From: an uncultured Clostridia bacterium
GTDB lineage: Bacteria; Bacillota; Clostridia; Oscillospirales; CAG-272
Direction of reading: 5' to 3'
Length of the DNA stretch: 58,567 nucleotides
NCBI GenBank assembly: GCA_947631245.1
Contig: CANRKP010000005.1
Coordinates: 1 to 58,567, forward strand
Shown here: positions 40,863 to 50,288 of the stretch, one piece after another
Numbering within the stretch: the first letter of the stretch is position 1
Layout: each line of letters opens with the position of its first letter
Made by a program: the position numbers and the translations under genes
Notes under the pieces: generated by a model
What the model saw: only the letters and a program-made list of their open reading frames with translations
Databases searched by the model: none
What the model was told of the DNA's origin: nothing

Positions 40863-40890
40863 TGTAACCTTTTTTCCGCTTTGGGTATTA
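40863..40890 (+). promoter_or_regulatory. Candidate ECF-type autoregulatory promoter
   Basis: TGTAAC (40863-40868), 16 bp, GTATTA (40885-40890) resembles the AAC-N16-CGT(A) architecture recognised by ECF sigma factors and lies 36 bp before the sigma gene start. The spacer contains a T-run, frequent in such promoters. Confidence 0.5.
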
Positions 40891-40926
40891 ACTTTGTGAA
40901 ACAAGAAGATGAAAAGGAGGAAAAAC

Positions 40927-41436
40927 GTGAAAAGTTCTGAGGCTGAATTCGAACGGATATACCGCGACAATTACAGACGCGTCTATTCCTTCCTCTATAA
41001 GCTCTGCCGCTCGGCGGAGACTGCTGAGGATCTGACACAGGAGACTTTCTTTCAGGCATACCTCTCACTGTCGCGCTATAACGGGCAGTGCGAGATGTTC
41101 ACATGGCTCGCCGCCATCGCGAAGAACATGTTCCTGAAACACCTGCGGCGCACAAAGCACGAGGTAATGAAAATAGACCTCTACGTCAGCGACCCCGAGG
41201 CCCCGCTCACGGATGAGCCAGGCTACCGCATCATGCGGGAGGTAGAGGTCGCGGACATACTCTCGGTGCTTGAGAGTATGCCGAAAAAATACGGAGAAGT
41301 ATTCCTGCTCCGCACGTTCGGTGAGCTGCCGTATGCCGAGATCGCACGCAAGCTCGACATCTCCGTCAGCTCTGCAAAGGTGATTTATCACCGCGCCAAA
41401 AAATATATCAAGGAGGCTTTGATCGACAATGAGTAA
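40927..41436 (+). CDS. ECF-type RNA polymerase sigma factor
   Basis: The 169-residue protein has region 2 (IYRDNYRRVYSFLYKLCRS, then AEDLTQETFFQAYLSLSRY) and region 4 (VLESMPKKYGEVFLLRTFGE, YAEIARKLDISVSSAKVIYH). It has no region 1 or 3, as expected for ECF factors. The start is GTG at 40927: AAAAGGAGG ends six bases upstream, and the ATG at 40909 is part of that site. The anti-sigma gene overlaps its last 8 bp. Probably released under a cell-surface or membrane signal and then transcribes its own operon. Confidence 0.92.
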   Translation: MKSSEAEFERIYRDNYRRVYSFLYKLCRSAETAEDLTQETFFQAYLSLSRYNGQCEMFTWLAAIAKNMFLKHLRRTKHEVMKIDLYVSDPEAPLTDEPGYRIMREVEVADILSVLESMPKKYGEVFLLRTFGELPYAEIARKLDISVSSAKVIYHRAKKYIKEALIDNE

Positions 41437-41737
41437 GACTAACTGCAATATCGTCCGCGACGTGCTTCCGCTTTACCTTGACGGCGAGGCGTCGAAAGAG
41501 ACGTCCGAAATGGTCGAGGAACATCTCGCGGAGTGCGAAGAGTGCCGCTACTACTACCGCAACTATAACAGGATCCCCATCTCCCTTCAGGAGACCGGCT
41601 CGCACGGAAAATACCATTATTCCAAAATAGCGCGCCGTATTCGCCGCCGGAATACCATAAACATGTCCGTTGTATGCGCCGCATTCCTTCTTCTCGGATA
41701 TCTCATCGGACACACGCTCTTTTCGGATAAAAAATGA
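41429..41737 (+). CDS. Anti-sigma factor with zinc-binding (zf-HC2) domain
   Basis: The 102-residue protein has an N-terminal ZAS domain: Cys6 with the HxxxCxxC of EEHLAECEEC forms the zinc site that holds the sigma factor. A basic stretch follows (KIARRIRRRN), then one membrane helix (MSVVCAAFLLLGYLIGHTLF) and a very short tail of about five residues on the far side. With almost no extracytoplasmic domain, the signal may come from the membrane itself or from another protein. It overlaps the sigma gene by 8 bp and fakA by 4 bp. Confidence 0.92.
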   Translation: MSKTNCNIVRDVLPLYLDGEASKETSEMVEEHLAECEECRYYYRNYNRIPISLQETGSHGKYHYSKIARRIRRRNTINMSVVCAAFLLLGYLIGHTLFSDKK

Positions 41738-43401
41738 GTTCTGTCATCACGATAACGAACACCATTGACGGCGCACGTTATCTCGAGATGCTCCGCGGCG
41801 GCGCGGCAAATCTCGAGATAAACCGTGAAGCGACGAACAGCCTCAACGTCTTCCCCGTTCCGGACGGAGACACGGGCACAAATATGAGCATGACGATAGG
41901 CTCCGTCACCTCCATCGGCGACGGTCCGCTACCCGACGTCGCGGCAGCCGCCTCAAAAGCCATGATGCGCGCCGCCCGCGGAAATTCCGGCGTCATCCTC
42001 TCCCTCTTTTTCCGCGGCATCGCAAAGGTACTTGCATCATCCGAGTCTGCGGACGCACACCTTCTGACAAATGCATTCCGCGAGGGCGCGAAGTCCGCGG
42101 CATCCGCCGTTGCAAATCCCGTTGAGGGCACGATACTGACCGTCATGCGCGAATGCTGCGCCAAGGATGCCGACACCGAGGATGTTGCCGAGCTTCTCGA
42201 CTTCTTCTACGGCGAGGCCGAGCGCGTTCTTGCCAAGACGCCCGAAATGCTGCCCGTTCTCCGCCGCGCAAAAGTCGTTGACTCCGGCGGATACGGCTTT
42301 GTCCGCATTCTCGACGGCATGAGGAGAACGCTGCACGGCGAGGCGCTCGCAGACGCCGCCGAGGTCTCGTCCCCCGTCATGACGAACAGCGCCGCCGATT
42401 TCAGCGAATTTGACAACGAAGAGATTAAATTCGGATTTGAAACGCTCTGCCTCTTCGACCGCGACCCCTCCGTCACGGAAGAGAAAATAAAAGAGCTGCA
42501 CGACTATCTTATGACGGTCGGCGACAGCATCGTTATGACATATGACGACGAGATATTCAAGCTGCACGTCCATTCAAACGAGCCGATAGAAGTGCTCTGC
42601 CGTTCGCTCTTCATCGGCACGCTCAGAGACGCAAAGATTGAAAATCTCCGTCTCCAGCATTCGGGACTTGTGAAAAGCGGAAGCGGAAATAAGAGCGACG
42701 CTGACGAGCTCGAGGAGCTGCACGAGCTTGAAGACAGACCGGAAAAGAAGCCCTACGGCATCTTCGCCGTCGTCTCCGGCGACGGAATGTCGGACCTTTT
42801 CCATGAGCTCGGGGCAGACGCCGTCATATCCGGCGGGCAAAGCATGAACCCCAGCACGGACGACATTCTCCGCGCAATACGTTCGACGCCCTGCGACACC
42901 GCGGTAATTCTTCCCAACAACAAGAACATCATTATGGCGGCAAAACAGACCGCCGAGATCCTCGAAGACACCGATGTCATCGTTGTTGAAACGACGACGA
43001 TCCCCGAAGGCGTTTCCGCCCTTATGGCATTCAATTCCTCGCGCTCGCCGTCCGAAAACGCCAACTGCATGAGCGACGCGATGAAGTCGGTCACGACGCT
43101 TTCGGTCACCCGCGCCGTCCGCGACGCCGATATCGACGGGCTCGCCGTAAAGCGCAAGCAGTATATCGGTCTTGTCGGCGGGCAGCTCAAATACGCTGCG
43201 GACAGCGTTTATGACTGCATCCGCGATATGGTCTCCGCTTTCCCCGACACCGAGCTCTGCACCGTCTACTACGGCTCGGACGCGAAAAATTCCGAAGCGG
43301 AAGAAGTCACCGCCCTCATTTCCGAGGTGCTCCCCGATTGCGAGGTCGTCAGCATCCGCGGAAATCAGCCCGTTTACCCCTATATCATCTCACTTGAATA
43401 A
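41734..43401 (+). CDS. fakA: Fatty acid kinase catalytic subunit (DhaL/DegV-associated, FakA type)
   Basis: The 555-residue protein starts with the DhaL-like ATP-binding domain (INREATNSLNVFPVPDGDTG, TNMSMT) and continues with a C-terminal region typical of FakA/YloV. FakA phosphorylates fatty acids carried by FakB, letting exogenous or recycled fatty acids enter phospholipid synthesis. It overlaps the anti-sigma stop by 4 bp (ATGA) and is followed by a fakB, so the pair is complete. The link to an ECF sigma operon is unusual. Confidence 0.9.
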   Translation: MSSVITITNTIDGARYLEMLRGGAANLEINREATNSLNVFPVPDGDTGTNMSMTIGSVTSIGDGPLPDVAAAASKAMMRAARGNSGVILSLFFRGIAKVLASSESADAHLLTNAFREGAKSAASAVANPVEGTILTVMRECCAKDADTEDVAELLDFFYGEAERVLAKTPEMLPVLRRAKVVDSGGYGFVRILDGMRRTLHGEALADAAEVSSPVMTNSAADFSEFDNEEIKFGFETLCLFDRDPSVTEEKIKELHDYLMTVGDSIVMTYDDEIFKLHVHSNEPIEVLCRSLFIGTLRDAKIENLRLQHSGLVKSGSGNKSDADELEELHELEDRPEKKPYGIFAVVSGDGMSDLFHELGADAVISGGQSMNPSTDDILRAIRSTPCDTAVILPNNKNIIMAAKQTAEILEDTDVIVVETTTIPEGVSALMAFNSSRSPSENANCMSDAMKSVTTLSVTRAVRDADIDGLAVKRKQYIGLVGGQLKYAADSVYDCIRDMVSAFPDTELCTVYYGSDAKNSEAEEVTALISEVLPDCEVVSIRGNQPVYPYIISLE

Positions 43402-43413
43402 GGAGGCGCTTTC

Positions 43414-44310
43414 GTGTCAGGCTCTCATGATTACATCATAAGCTGCTGCTCAACGTGCGACCTTACGGACGAGCATCTCGCCTCCATCGACGTCCGGTAT
43501 CTTCCCTTCCACTTCTTTCTTGACGGAAAGGAATACCCCGACGACCTCGGCGTTACAGTCTCGTATTCGGACTTCTACACCGCGATGGCAAACGGCGCCG
43601 ACACATCCACGTCGCAGGTATCCGTCGGCGAATACACGGAGTTTTTCGCCTCCCTTTTGAAGGAAGGACACGACGTGCTCCACATCGCCTTTTCCTCCGG
43701 GCTGTCGGGCTCGTATTCCTGCGCCTGCAAAGCGGCGGAAGCTGTGCTCAATGATTTTCCCGACCGCAAGCTCTACGTCGTCGACTCGCTCGCCGCGTCC
43801 TCGGGATACGGTCTGCTCGTCGACAAGGCTGCCGAGCTGCGTGATGAGGGATACTCGATCGACGCGCTGCGCGACTGGACCGTTGAAAACAGGCTCCGCG
43901 TTCATCATTGGTTTTACTCCACCGACCTCACATTCTTTGTCAAGGGAGGCAGGGTGAGCAAGATCGAGGGAGTCATAGGCGGCATGCTCTCCATATGCCC
44001 GCTTCTGCACGTCTCAAGCGAAGGCAAGCTCGTTCCCGTTTACAAGCTCCGCGGCAGGCGCCGCGCCGCCGAAAAGACTGTCTCCGTCATGCTCCAATAC
44101 GCCGACGGCGGGGAGAATTATTCCGACAAGGTATATATGAGCAACTCCGCCTGCGCCGACGACGCTGAGAGTCTTGCCTCGATGGTGAAGGAAAAATTCC
44201 CTCACATCAAAGGAGACATTCTGATAAACAGCATCGGCACGACAATAGGCAGTCATACCGGTCCCGGAACCGTCGCTCTCTTCTTCTGGGGGGAGAAAAG
44301 GACAGACTGA
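43414..44310 (+). CDS. fakB: DegV family fatty-acid-binding protein (FakB)
   Basis: The 298-residue protein has the DegV fold: N-terminal IISCCSTCDLTDEHL, then TSTSQVSVGEYTEFFASLLK, HIAFSSGLSGSYSCACKAAE (the fatty-acid head-group binding region) and the C-terminal DILINSIGTTIGSHTGPGTV. It presents a bound fatty acid to FakA. The start is GTG at 43414, seven bases after AAGGAGG. Last gene of the ECF operon, followed by a terminator. Confidence 0.92.
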   Translation: MSGSHDYIISCCSTCDLTDEHLASIDVRYLPFHFFLDGKEYPDDLGVTVSYSDFYTAMANGADTSTSQVSVGEYTEFFASLLKEGHDVLHIAFSSGLSGSYSCACKAAEAVLNDFPDRKLYVVDSLAASSGYGLLVDKAAELRDEGYSIDALRDWTVENRLRVHHWFYSTDLTFFVKGGRVSKIEGVIGGMLSICPLLHVSSEGKLVPVYKLRGRRRAAEKTVSVMLQYADGGENYSDKVYMSNSACADDAESLASMVKEKFPHIKGDILINSIGTTIGSHTGPGTVALFFWGEKRTD

Positions 44311-44335
44311 CAAAGCGGCAAAGCATAAAATAATC

Positions 44336-44373
44336 AAAAGAAAGGGCGCCCTTTACGCGACGCCCTTTCTTTT
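44336..44373 (+). terminator. Terminator of the ECF/fak operon
   Basis: AAAAGAAAGGGCG pairs with CGCCCTTTCTTTT over 13 bp with a 12-nt loop, followed by T-rich sequence. Confidence 0.85.
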
Positions 44374-44396
44374 GCTTTTGCATCTAAAACCAAATA

Positions 44397-44433
44397 GGGG
44401 ACACGGATTTTGCCCGTGTCCCCATATTTTTTT
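44397..44433. terminator. Second, bidirectional terminator before the seven-gene ABC operon end
   Basis: GGGGACACGG and CCGTGTCCCC form a perfect 10-bp stem, with ATATTTTTTT on the plus side and TATTTGGTTTT on the minus side. Confidence 0.8.
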
Positions 44434-44449
44434 GATCTGTCAGCGGTCA

Positions 44450-45514
44450 TTAGCCCGTTATACCGGAACGCTCTATGCCCTGAACAAGCGACTTCTGAGC
44501 GAAGCAGTAGATGAACACCAGCGGTGCGATTATCAGAATACCGTTCGTATTCGTGATAGCCGCGGTATACATCGTGCCGCCTGCATACTGAACGTCGTCT
44601 GTCAGAGAGGACGGTATCTTCAGCGCTATCTGACGGAGCGTGTACGGACCTGTCGTCGTGAAGAACGTGTCTATGTAGAACTTATCCGTCCACTGCCATG
44701 AGAACGCGAACATGAAGACTGTCACGAGCATCGGAACAGAAAGCGGCAGGATTATCTGCACGAACGTTCTCAGCGTGCCCGCGCCATCGATATAGGCGGA
44801 TTCCTCGAGCTCATCCGGAACACCGTTGAAGAACTGACGCAGCATAAATATGAAGAGTCCGTTCTTGAACGCAAGACCTGTAAGCGAGAGGATTATAAAC
44901 GGCCAATATGTGTTCGTGAGCGAGAGCTCCGTGAACTTGATAAGTCTCACGCTTTCGAACACGCCTCCGCCGAGGAAGTTGAATATACCGAAGATATCGA
45001 AGTAGCGGAACTTCATGAACATCGCGAGCTTGAGGGTCGAATGAGGAACGACCATCGTCAGTATAACGAACATGAAGAGCAGCTTATTGCCGCGGAATTT
45101 GAACTTCGCGAAGCCGTAAGCGATAAGGCAGGTGATGAACATCTGAATTACCGCCGTGGAAGCGGAAAGTACCGCGGTATTAAACATCGCTTCAAAATAT
45201 CTGTTGTCGACGATTATTGCCCTGTATGTCTCGAGCGTCGGATGCTTTGATATGAGCATGACCGTCGCGTCGACGAAGTCGTCGGCAGACATTATTGACG
45301 TCGCGATCTTCGATATAAACGGGTAAATGATGATGTAGGATATTCCCACAAGAAGAATGTATGTGCAGATACGCACGACGACATTCTTGAGGAAGTACAT
45401 CGAGAAGACCTTGAGCTTAAAGCGCTCCCAAGCTGAAAGCTGTCCTTCAAACTCGACCTTGATCTTGTTCTTGGACTCCTTTGTTACCTTCGGGGCTTTT
45501 TTAACGGCATCCAT
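44450..45514 (-). CDS. Carbohydrate ABC transporter permease, MalG type (second pair)
   Basis: The 354-residue protein has a long polar N-terminus (about 35 residues, with an amphipathic WERFKLKVFS), six membrane helices and the ATPase-contacting EAA loop ESAYIDGAGTLRTFVQIILP near residue 250. It forms the channel with the MalF-type protein encoded 14 bp upstream. AAGGAGG precedes the ATG. The transporter has no ATPase here. The last gene of the seven-gene operon. Confidence 0.92.
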   Translation of the reverse strand: MDAVKKAPKVTKESKNKIKVEFEGQLSAWERFKLKVFSMYFLKNVVVRICTYILLVGISYIIIYPFISKIATSIMSADDFVDATVMLISKHPTLETYRAIIVDNRYFEAMFNTAVLSASTAVIQMFITCLIAYGFAKFKFRGNKLLFMFVILTMVVPHSTLKLAMFMKFRYFDIFGIFNFLGGGVFESVRLIKFTELSLTNTYWPFIILSLTGLAFKNGLFIFMLRQFFNGVPDELEESAYIDGAGTLRTFVQIILPLSVPMLVTVFMFAFSWQWTDKFYIDTFFTTTGPYTLRQIALKIPSSLTDDVQYAGGTMYTAAITNTNGILIIAPLVFIYCFAQKSLVQGIERSGITG

Positions 45515-45528
45515 TCTCAGTACCTCCT

Positions 45529-46509
45529 TTAAGTGTCACGCTTCTGATAGAAGACGTATGCGGAAATCACACCGGAGACGACCGCGATAAGCAGAATGAC
45601 GAGGAGGAAGTACATCCACGACATTGCCGCCGAAAGCGTATTGCCGCCTGGCGAATTGTATACGGTATCTATGTACGCCATGACTGTGTTGTCCGATCTT
45701 GTCAGCGCGTCTATTATAGTGTAGATGGCGTTGACGAGTATCATCGGGCTTATCATCGGGAACGTGATCTTCCAGAAGGTCTCCCAGCCGGTAGCACCGT
45801 CTATCTCGCAGGACTCGTATATAGCCGGCGAGATGGACTGAAGTCCGGCAAGGAATATAAGCATCTGAACACCCGAACGGTTTACTATGTTGAAGATGTC
45901 GTTGACGAGGTCCGCAACATAGGTGACAAGTCCGGAGCCGACCTTCATGTTTGCGAACAGCATCTCAATGTCCATGACATTGACTATCTGTGTGACGGTG
46001 TTCGTCTCCGTTCCTGTATCTATCGCCTGCCCTGCACTCTGCATCAGAATGTTGTGGGCGTCGATATCGGTGATAAGACCTGTGCTTATGATGACGGGGA
46101 TGAAGAATATCGCACGGAAGAGTCCGCGTCCCGCCATATCCTGATTGAGCAGGATAGCCATGAAGAGCGAGAAGATGACGATCGCGGGAACGTCAAATAT
46201 GATGCGTCCCATACCTTCGATAAGCGTCTGCGTGAAGGTCGGGTCGACCATTATCGCGTTCTGATAGTTTGCCCAGCCGACCGGCGTTATTTTAACGCCG
46301 CCGCCCTGTATCGTCGTCATGCTCTGAAAGCTGTAGCTTATCGACTGATATATCATGGGAAGATATACTATCACAAGCCCGATGATGAAGGGAAGGACAA
46401 AGAGGTAACCGATCCTCGCTTTTTTCTTTTCGAGGGAGGCTATCTTCTTTTTCTTCTTAGGTGCAGATTCGACTTTTACTTTAGTCGGTTTTTTTGCTTC
46501 TGCGTTCAT
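45529..46509 (-). CDS. Sugar ABC transporter permease, MalF type (second pair)
   Basis: The 326-residue protein starts with a Lys-rich stretch (KVKVESAPKKKKK-like, about residues 7-29), then six membrane helices (first about 35-55) and the EAA loop YESCEIDGATGWETFWKITF near residue 240. A long loop after helix 2 (about residues 150-195) is predicted outside. Partner of the MalG-type gene downstream. AAGGGGG lies before the ATG; the DUF5696-like gene ends 16 bp upstream. Confidence 0.92.
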   Translation of the reverse strand: MNAEAKKPTKVKVESAPKKKKKIASLEKKKARIGYLFVLPFIIGLVIVYLPMIYQSISYSFQSMTTIQGGGVKITPVGWANYQNAIMVDPTFTQTLIEGMGRIIFDVPAIVIFSLFMAILLNQDMAGRGLFRAIFFIPVIISTGLITDIDAHNILMQSAGQAIDTGTETNTVTQIVNVMDIEMLFANMKVGSGLVTYVADLVNDIFNIVNRSGVQMLIFLAGLQSISPAIYESCEIDGATGWETFWKITFPMISPMILVNAIYTIIDALTRSDNTVMAYIDTVYNSPGGNTLSAAMSWMYFLLVILLIAVVSGVISAYVFYQKRDT

Positions 46510-46525
46510 TTTCTGTCCCCCTTCC

Positions 46526-49500
46526 TTACCTGTTCAGTGTAACGAAGTCGTAGGCATCCACGGTGTACGTCTTTCCGTCTACCGTAACCGATACCGTAAA
46601 CTCGTTGTAGTTGAGTATGAACGCCTTGCCGGTCTCATACGTCACAAGAACGATCGAACCGTCGTCGACGATATACTTGGATGTCGTATCGAGCTCATCC
46701 GGCTCTTCGTCTGCGGGCTCATCCGTCGTGGGCTCATCCGCCGCGGGCTCGTCGGTCGTGGGCTCGTCGGTCGTGGGCTCGTCGGTCGTGGGCTCATCCG
46801 TCGCGGGCTCGTCGGTCGCGGGCTCGTCGGTCGTGGGCTCATCCGCCGCGGGTTCGTCGGTTTCGGGAGCGTCCGGTTCGGGAGCCTCTTCCTTCTTGTC
46901 CTCAAGAGAGTAGAGGTCTTCGACCGTCTTCATCCCGTTCTCGACCGAGGTCTTGAGCGTTTCGATCTCGTCTGCCACAGACTCGATCTTTGCAGCGTTT
47001 GCTGCAACAGCGGCGGCGGACTTATGTTCCTTCGTTATCTCGACCTTGTGCTGCGCGTTCTCGACTATGGTCGCAACGCCTTCGGCTTCGCTTATGACTT
47101 TCTTCGCCGCATTCTCTGCCGCCTTGTACGATTTCTCGTACTCAACCTCACCGGCCTTTGCGTCAAGCGCCGCCTGAGCCTCGGTGAGCGCGTTCTGTGC
47201 TGCTGTGAGAGCTTCCTTCTTCGCTGCAACGTCAGCCTCAAGCTCTGTCTTGTCCTCAGCCTCGGAAGCGTCGAGCGCCGCCTGTGCGTCGTCAACCGCT
47301 TTCTGTGCTGCGTCGGCAGCGGCCTTTGCCGCGTCGCGAGCATCCTTCTCAGCCGCTACGGAGTCTTTGAGTGCGGCGAGTGCTGCCACCGCCTCGTTGA
47401 AGGCGTCTCTCGAAGCCGTCATGCTCTCAAGTATCGCCGTGATCTCCTCGATCATCGCGCCCGTATCGCGCTCTGCCCTGTTCTTTTCAAGCTCGAGCTT
47501 GTGGAATTCTCTTTCCTCTTCTTCCTTCTTTGCAGCCTCAAGCGCGGCCTTGTATTCTTCCTGCGCCTTCTTGTCTGCTTCAAGCTCGTCGGCATCGGGC
47601 ACACGCTGTCCTGTTATGAACTCGTGACCCGTTATGAGCGCCGTCTGCAGATCGCCTATTGCCTCGTTGATCTTGTTGTAGTACTCAACAACATCGTCGA
47701 ACCAAATATTGTATCTGACCGAGTAGTACTTGCTGAGCTCGTCGTCCTGCTTCAGTTTCTCAACATTTTCGTATGCGAACACGAAGTTGAGGTACGAGCC
47801 GCTCTCTATTGCGCGGAGCAGTGCCGACTCGATATCGCCCTCTTCGTTGAGAGGCGTGCTTGCGGTGTTCACAAATCCGTGGAGCACGATCCCGTTGAAG
47901 GGCACCGAGTAAGACGCATTGAAGAAGTGGCTGCTCTCGAACTTCATGTTGACGATGTGGTCAACATACTTATATGTGTAAGCGTTGCCCTCGTCGACCA
48001 TGACGTCGTAGCTGCCCGCTATCTTCTCAAGCAGGTCAGTCGTGAACTGCTTGATGTCCTCGCGGTTGTACGGTTCATCCTCGTCAAAGTCTGAGTTGAG
48101 GTCCATACCGAGCGTGGAGAGCGAGATGCCTGTCGGTTCGTACTTTTCGTACTCCTTAGCGAAGTGCGTGTAGAAGTAATCGAACGTCGATGCCGATATC
48201 GCTATCTCAAAGTTTCTCGTAAAGCTCTGAGTCGTCGCGTCGTAATAACGTTTGCTCGTATACTGGTCGTTTATAGTCTTGACCGCGTGCTTCCTGTAAG
48301 AGAAGCCGTCAAACGTCTTGTCGTTCGGAGCATAGACGAAATCGAAGTCGGGGAACAGTTCAAATCCCTTCTCCTTCGCGTACTCCATGATCTCACGGAA
48401 GCCGTTGTTTCCTCCGACCGCCTTTTCCCACTTCAGGTTGTAGGGGACTCCGGCGTTGGACAAGCCGCCGTTTGCAAAGCCGAGCAGCTTGAAGTTGACA
48501 TTGTCAACTCCCTTAGCCGCAAGCTCGTCATACATCGTTTTGATGTTCTCAAACGTCGTCAGCGGCGTATCGACCGTAACGGGTATTGAGAATATCTTCT
48601 CCGTTGTCTTGAGCGTGCCGAGCAGCTCTATGTAGAGCGGGATCTTATCCTTGACGTCTTCCTTGGTGAGCCTTGTAAGAATACCGGTCTCTTCGAGGTA
48701 GTCACGGTAAGCCTCAGCCATTCCGAAGTACGATGTTTCGTAGTAATCGTTGATCCCTGCGAGCTCTGCCTGATCGTCACCGTCAAGAAGTATGAACTTT
48801 ATGCGGTAGCTGTCAACGTACTTTCTCGGAGAGACGACCGTCCACTCGGCGTTGCTCGCCGCTTCTATACTCTCGGAGAGGTTATAGGTATCGAACGGTC
48901 TCGGCTGTACTCTTGCGTATGTGTATGAATACTTGTGTGCAGCGCCGCCGTTGACGTGCCTTATCGTTGCGAGTGATTCACCCTCGGTGATTATCGCAAC
49001 GTATCCCTTCCTGTCCTCGACCTCAATACTCTCGGTCTCGGCAGGAATGAGCGTTTCCTCGCCCGTTTCGGGGTCAACCTCCGTCGTGGCGGGCTTTATG
49101 ACCTTCTGTACCGTTGTCGTTCCGCGGTCGGTCACGGCGCCCCAAACGGGGAACCTTGTCTCTTCCTGCGGGTTGGTGACAGCCTCCATCAGCTGATGGT
49201 AAGCGTAGTCATATCCGTAAAGGTCGCATTCACGTCCCCAGCTCTCGCCGGCGAGCTTCTTCGCCTCGACTATTGCGCCGGAGCCGTCCGGGATGAAGGA
49301 GTATCCGTCATACTCAGAGCTTATCGCGCCCATGAAGGGGAGGATGTCGACGTTTGTCAGCGTGTACGCCGTATCGTCGAAGCGGATACCGTTTGCGGGA
49401 AGCCTTACGTTCAGACCGCTCGCATCTATCGTGTACTCAAGCGCGAGGCGGAAGAGCGGCGGCGCAACGTCCGCGCTGCCCTGGTATTCCGTTATCTGAT

Positions 49501-50263
49501 GGTCTTCATCCAGCGTCTCGTATGTGTATTCCGGGCAGTACTTCTTGATAATGGACTCGAGCCTGTCTTCCTCTGCGAAGGATATATCCGTTGAGCAGAT
49601 GTAGACCGCCATCGAGTTCGTTATCGGGTACTTCGCCTTCATTTCGGCGACCGTTTTTTCCGGGAGAGTTTCATCATACGGGTCCATGTAAACATACATG
49701 TTCTTCGCTTTGTCTCTCTCGAAATCGTTTGTGATGTTTTCGAGTATCAAGGTCTCGAAACGGCTCTTTTCGATCATTCTCGGGATGAGTCGTCTCGTTT
49801 CCTGACGGCCTATCGTGTATTCAACGCGTATGCCGTTCCTGATGGGCTCGACCTGTACCTGAGCGCCGCCGCCCTGGACGACAGCGTCATGATAGCTCGT
49901 CATCGGGTCCTTTTCTTCGCCCTCTGCCGTCTGATAATATATTATTATCTGAGAGAGGAGTTGTTCCTTTGTTGCGTCCGCTATCGGGAGCGAACCGACA
50001 TCGTAGGGGTTTGAGAACAGCGTCTGTCCGGTCGCGACCTTCTGGAACGCTACCTCACCCGTGTACTCGTCGCAGTAGATGCGGTATCCGTTCTGTTCCC
50101 TTTCGAGCTTCATCGAATTTAACTTCGCCTGCTCGGAGGAGAACACATACGTCAGATAGTCCTCAACGCCCTCAGCGGGCTCCGCGGCTCCGACTATCAC
50201 AACGGAGCTCATCAACATAAGGACAGTCAGAAGGGCTGATATGAATCTAACAGTTTTTTTCAT
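46526..50263 (-). CDS. Large secreted DUF5696-like protein (TIM-barrel glycosidase-like)
   Basis: The 1245-residue product has a signal peptide (MKKTVRFISALLTVLMLMSS), then about 900 residues of beta-domain and probable TIM barrel, with blocks such as GYSFIPDGSGAIVEAKKLAG, KGFELFPDFDFVYAPND and YDVMVDEGNAYTYKYVD, as in DUF5696 proteins coded beside sugar transporters in Clostridia and Paenibacillus. A glutamate/alanine-rich coiled coil (about 925-1165) and a TDEPx repeat (about 1135-1190) precede a last 50-residue beta segment (DDGSIVLVTYETGKAFILNY). The activity is unknown; a surface glycan hydrolase or binding role is likely. Start chosen for AGGAGA at a 10-nt spacing. Confidence 0.8.
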   Translation of the reverse strand: MKKTVRFISALLTVLMLMSSVVIVGAAEPAEGVEDYLTYVFSSEQAKLNSMKLEREQNGYRIYCDEYTGEVAFQKVATGQTLFSNPYDVGSLPIADATKEQLLSQIIIYYQTAEGEEKDPMTSYHDAVVQGGGAQVQVEPIRNGIRVEYTIGRQETRRLIPRMIEKSRFETLILENITNDFERDKAKNMYVYMDPYDETLPEKTVAEMKAKYPITNSMAVYICSTDISFAEEDRLESIIKKYCPEYTYETLDEDHQITEYQGSADVAPPLFRLALEYTIDASGLNVRLPANGIRFDDTAYTLTNVDILPFMGAISSEYDGYSFIPDGSGAIVEAKKLAGESWGRECDLYGYDYAYHQLMEAVTNPQEETRFPVWGAVTDRGTTTVQKVIKPATTEVDPETGEETLIPAETESIEVEDRKGYVAIITEGESLATIRHVNGGAAHKYSYTYARVQPRPFDTYNLSESIEAASNAEWTVVSPRKYVDSYRIKFILLDGDDQAELAGINDYYETSYFGMAEAYRDYLEETGILTRLTKEDVKDKIPLYIELLGTLKTTEKIFSIPVTVDTPLTTFENIKTMYDELAAKGVDNVNFKLLGFANGGLSNAGVPYNLKWEKAVGGNNGFREIMEYAKEKGFELFPDFDFVYAPNDKTFDGFSYRKHAVKTINDQYTSKRYYDATTQSFTRNFEIAISASTFDYFYTHFAKEYEKYEPTGISLSTLGMDLNSDFDEDEPYNREDIKQFTTDLLEKIAGSYDVMVDEGNAYTYKYVDHIVNMKFESSHFFNASYSVPFNGIVLHGFVNTASTPLNEEGDIESALLRAIESGSYLNFVFAYENVEKLKQDDELSKYYSVRYNIWFDDVVEYYNKINEAIGDLQTALITGHEFITGQRVPDADELEADKKAQEEYKAALEAAKKEEEEREFHKLELEKNRAERDTGAMIEEITAILESMTASRDAFNEAVAALAALKDSVAAEKDARDAAKAAADAAQKAVDDAQAALDASEAEDKTELEADVAAKKEALTAAQNALTEAQAALDAKAGEVEYEKSYKAAENAAKKVISEAEGVATIVENAQHKVEITKEHKSAAAVAANAAKIESVADEIETLKTSVENGMKTVEDLYSLEDKKEEAPEPDAPETDEPAADEPTTDEPATDEPATDEPTTDEPTTDEPTTDEPAADEPTTDEPADEEPDELDTTSKYIVDDGSIVLVTYETGKAFILNYNEFTVSVTVDGKTYTVDAYDFVTLNR
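46706..46868. repeat. 15-bp tandem repeat encoding TDEPx pentapeptides
   Basis: About eleven imperfect copies of a 15-bp unit (plus strand GTCGTGGGCTCGTCG) encode alternating TDEPT, TDEPA and ADEPT on the minus strand, within the DUF5696-like gene. It forms an acidic, Pro-rich spacer and is prone to slippage, so copy number may vary. Confidence 0.92.
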
Positions 50264-50288
50264 AACTCTTTTTCTCCTATCCTTAAGT

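Noticed and set aside
46681..46956. Arg/Ser/Ala-repeat frames over the TDEP repeat, and CRISPR-like appearance of the 15-bp repeat
   Set aside because: The repeats have no spacers, keep the reading frame of the DUF5696-like gene and are simply translated in other frames.
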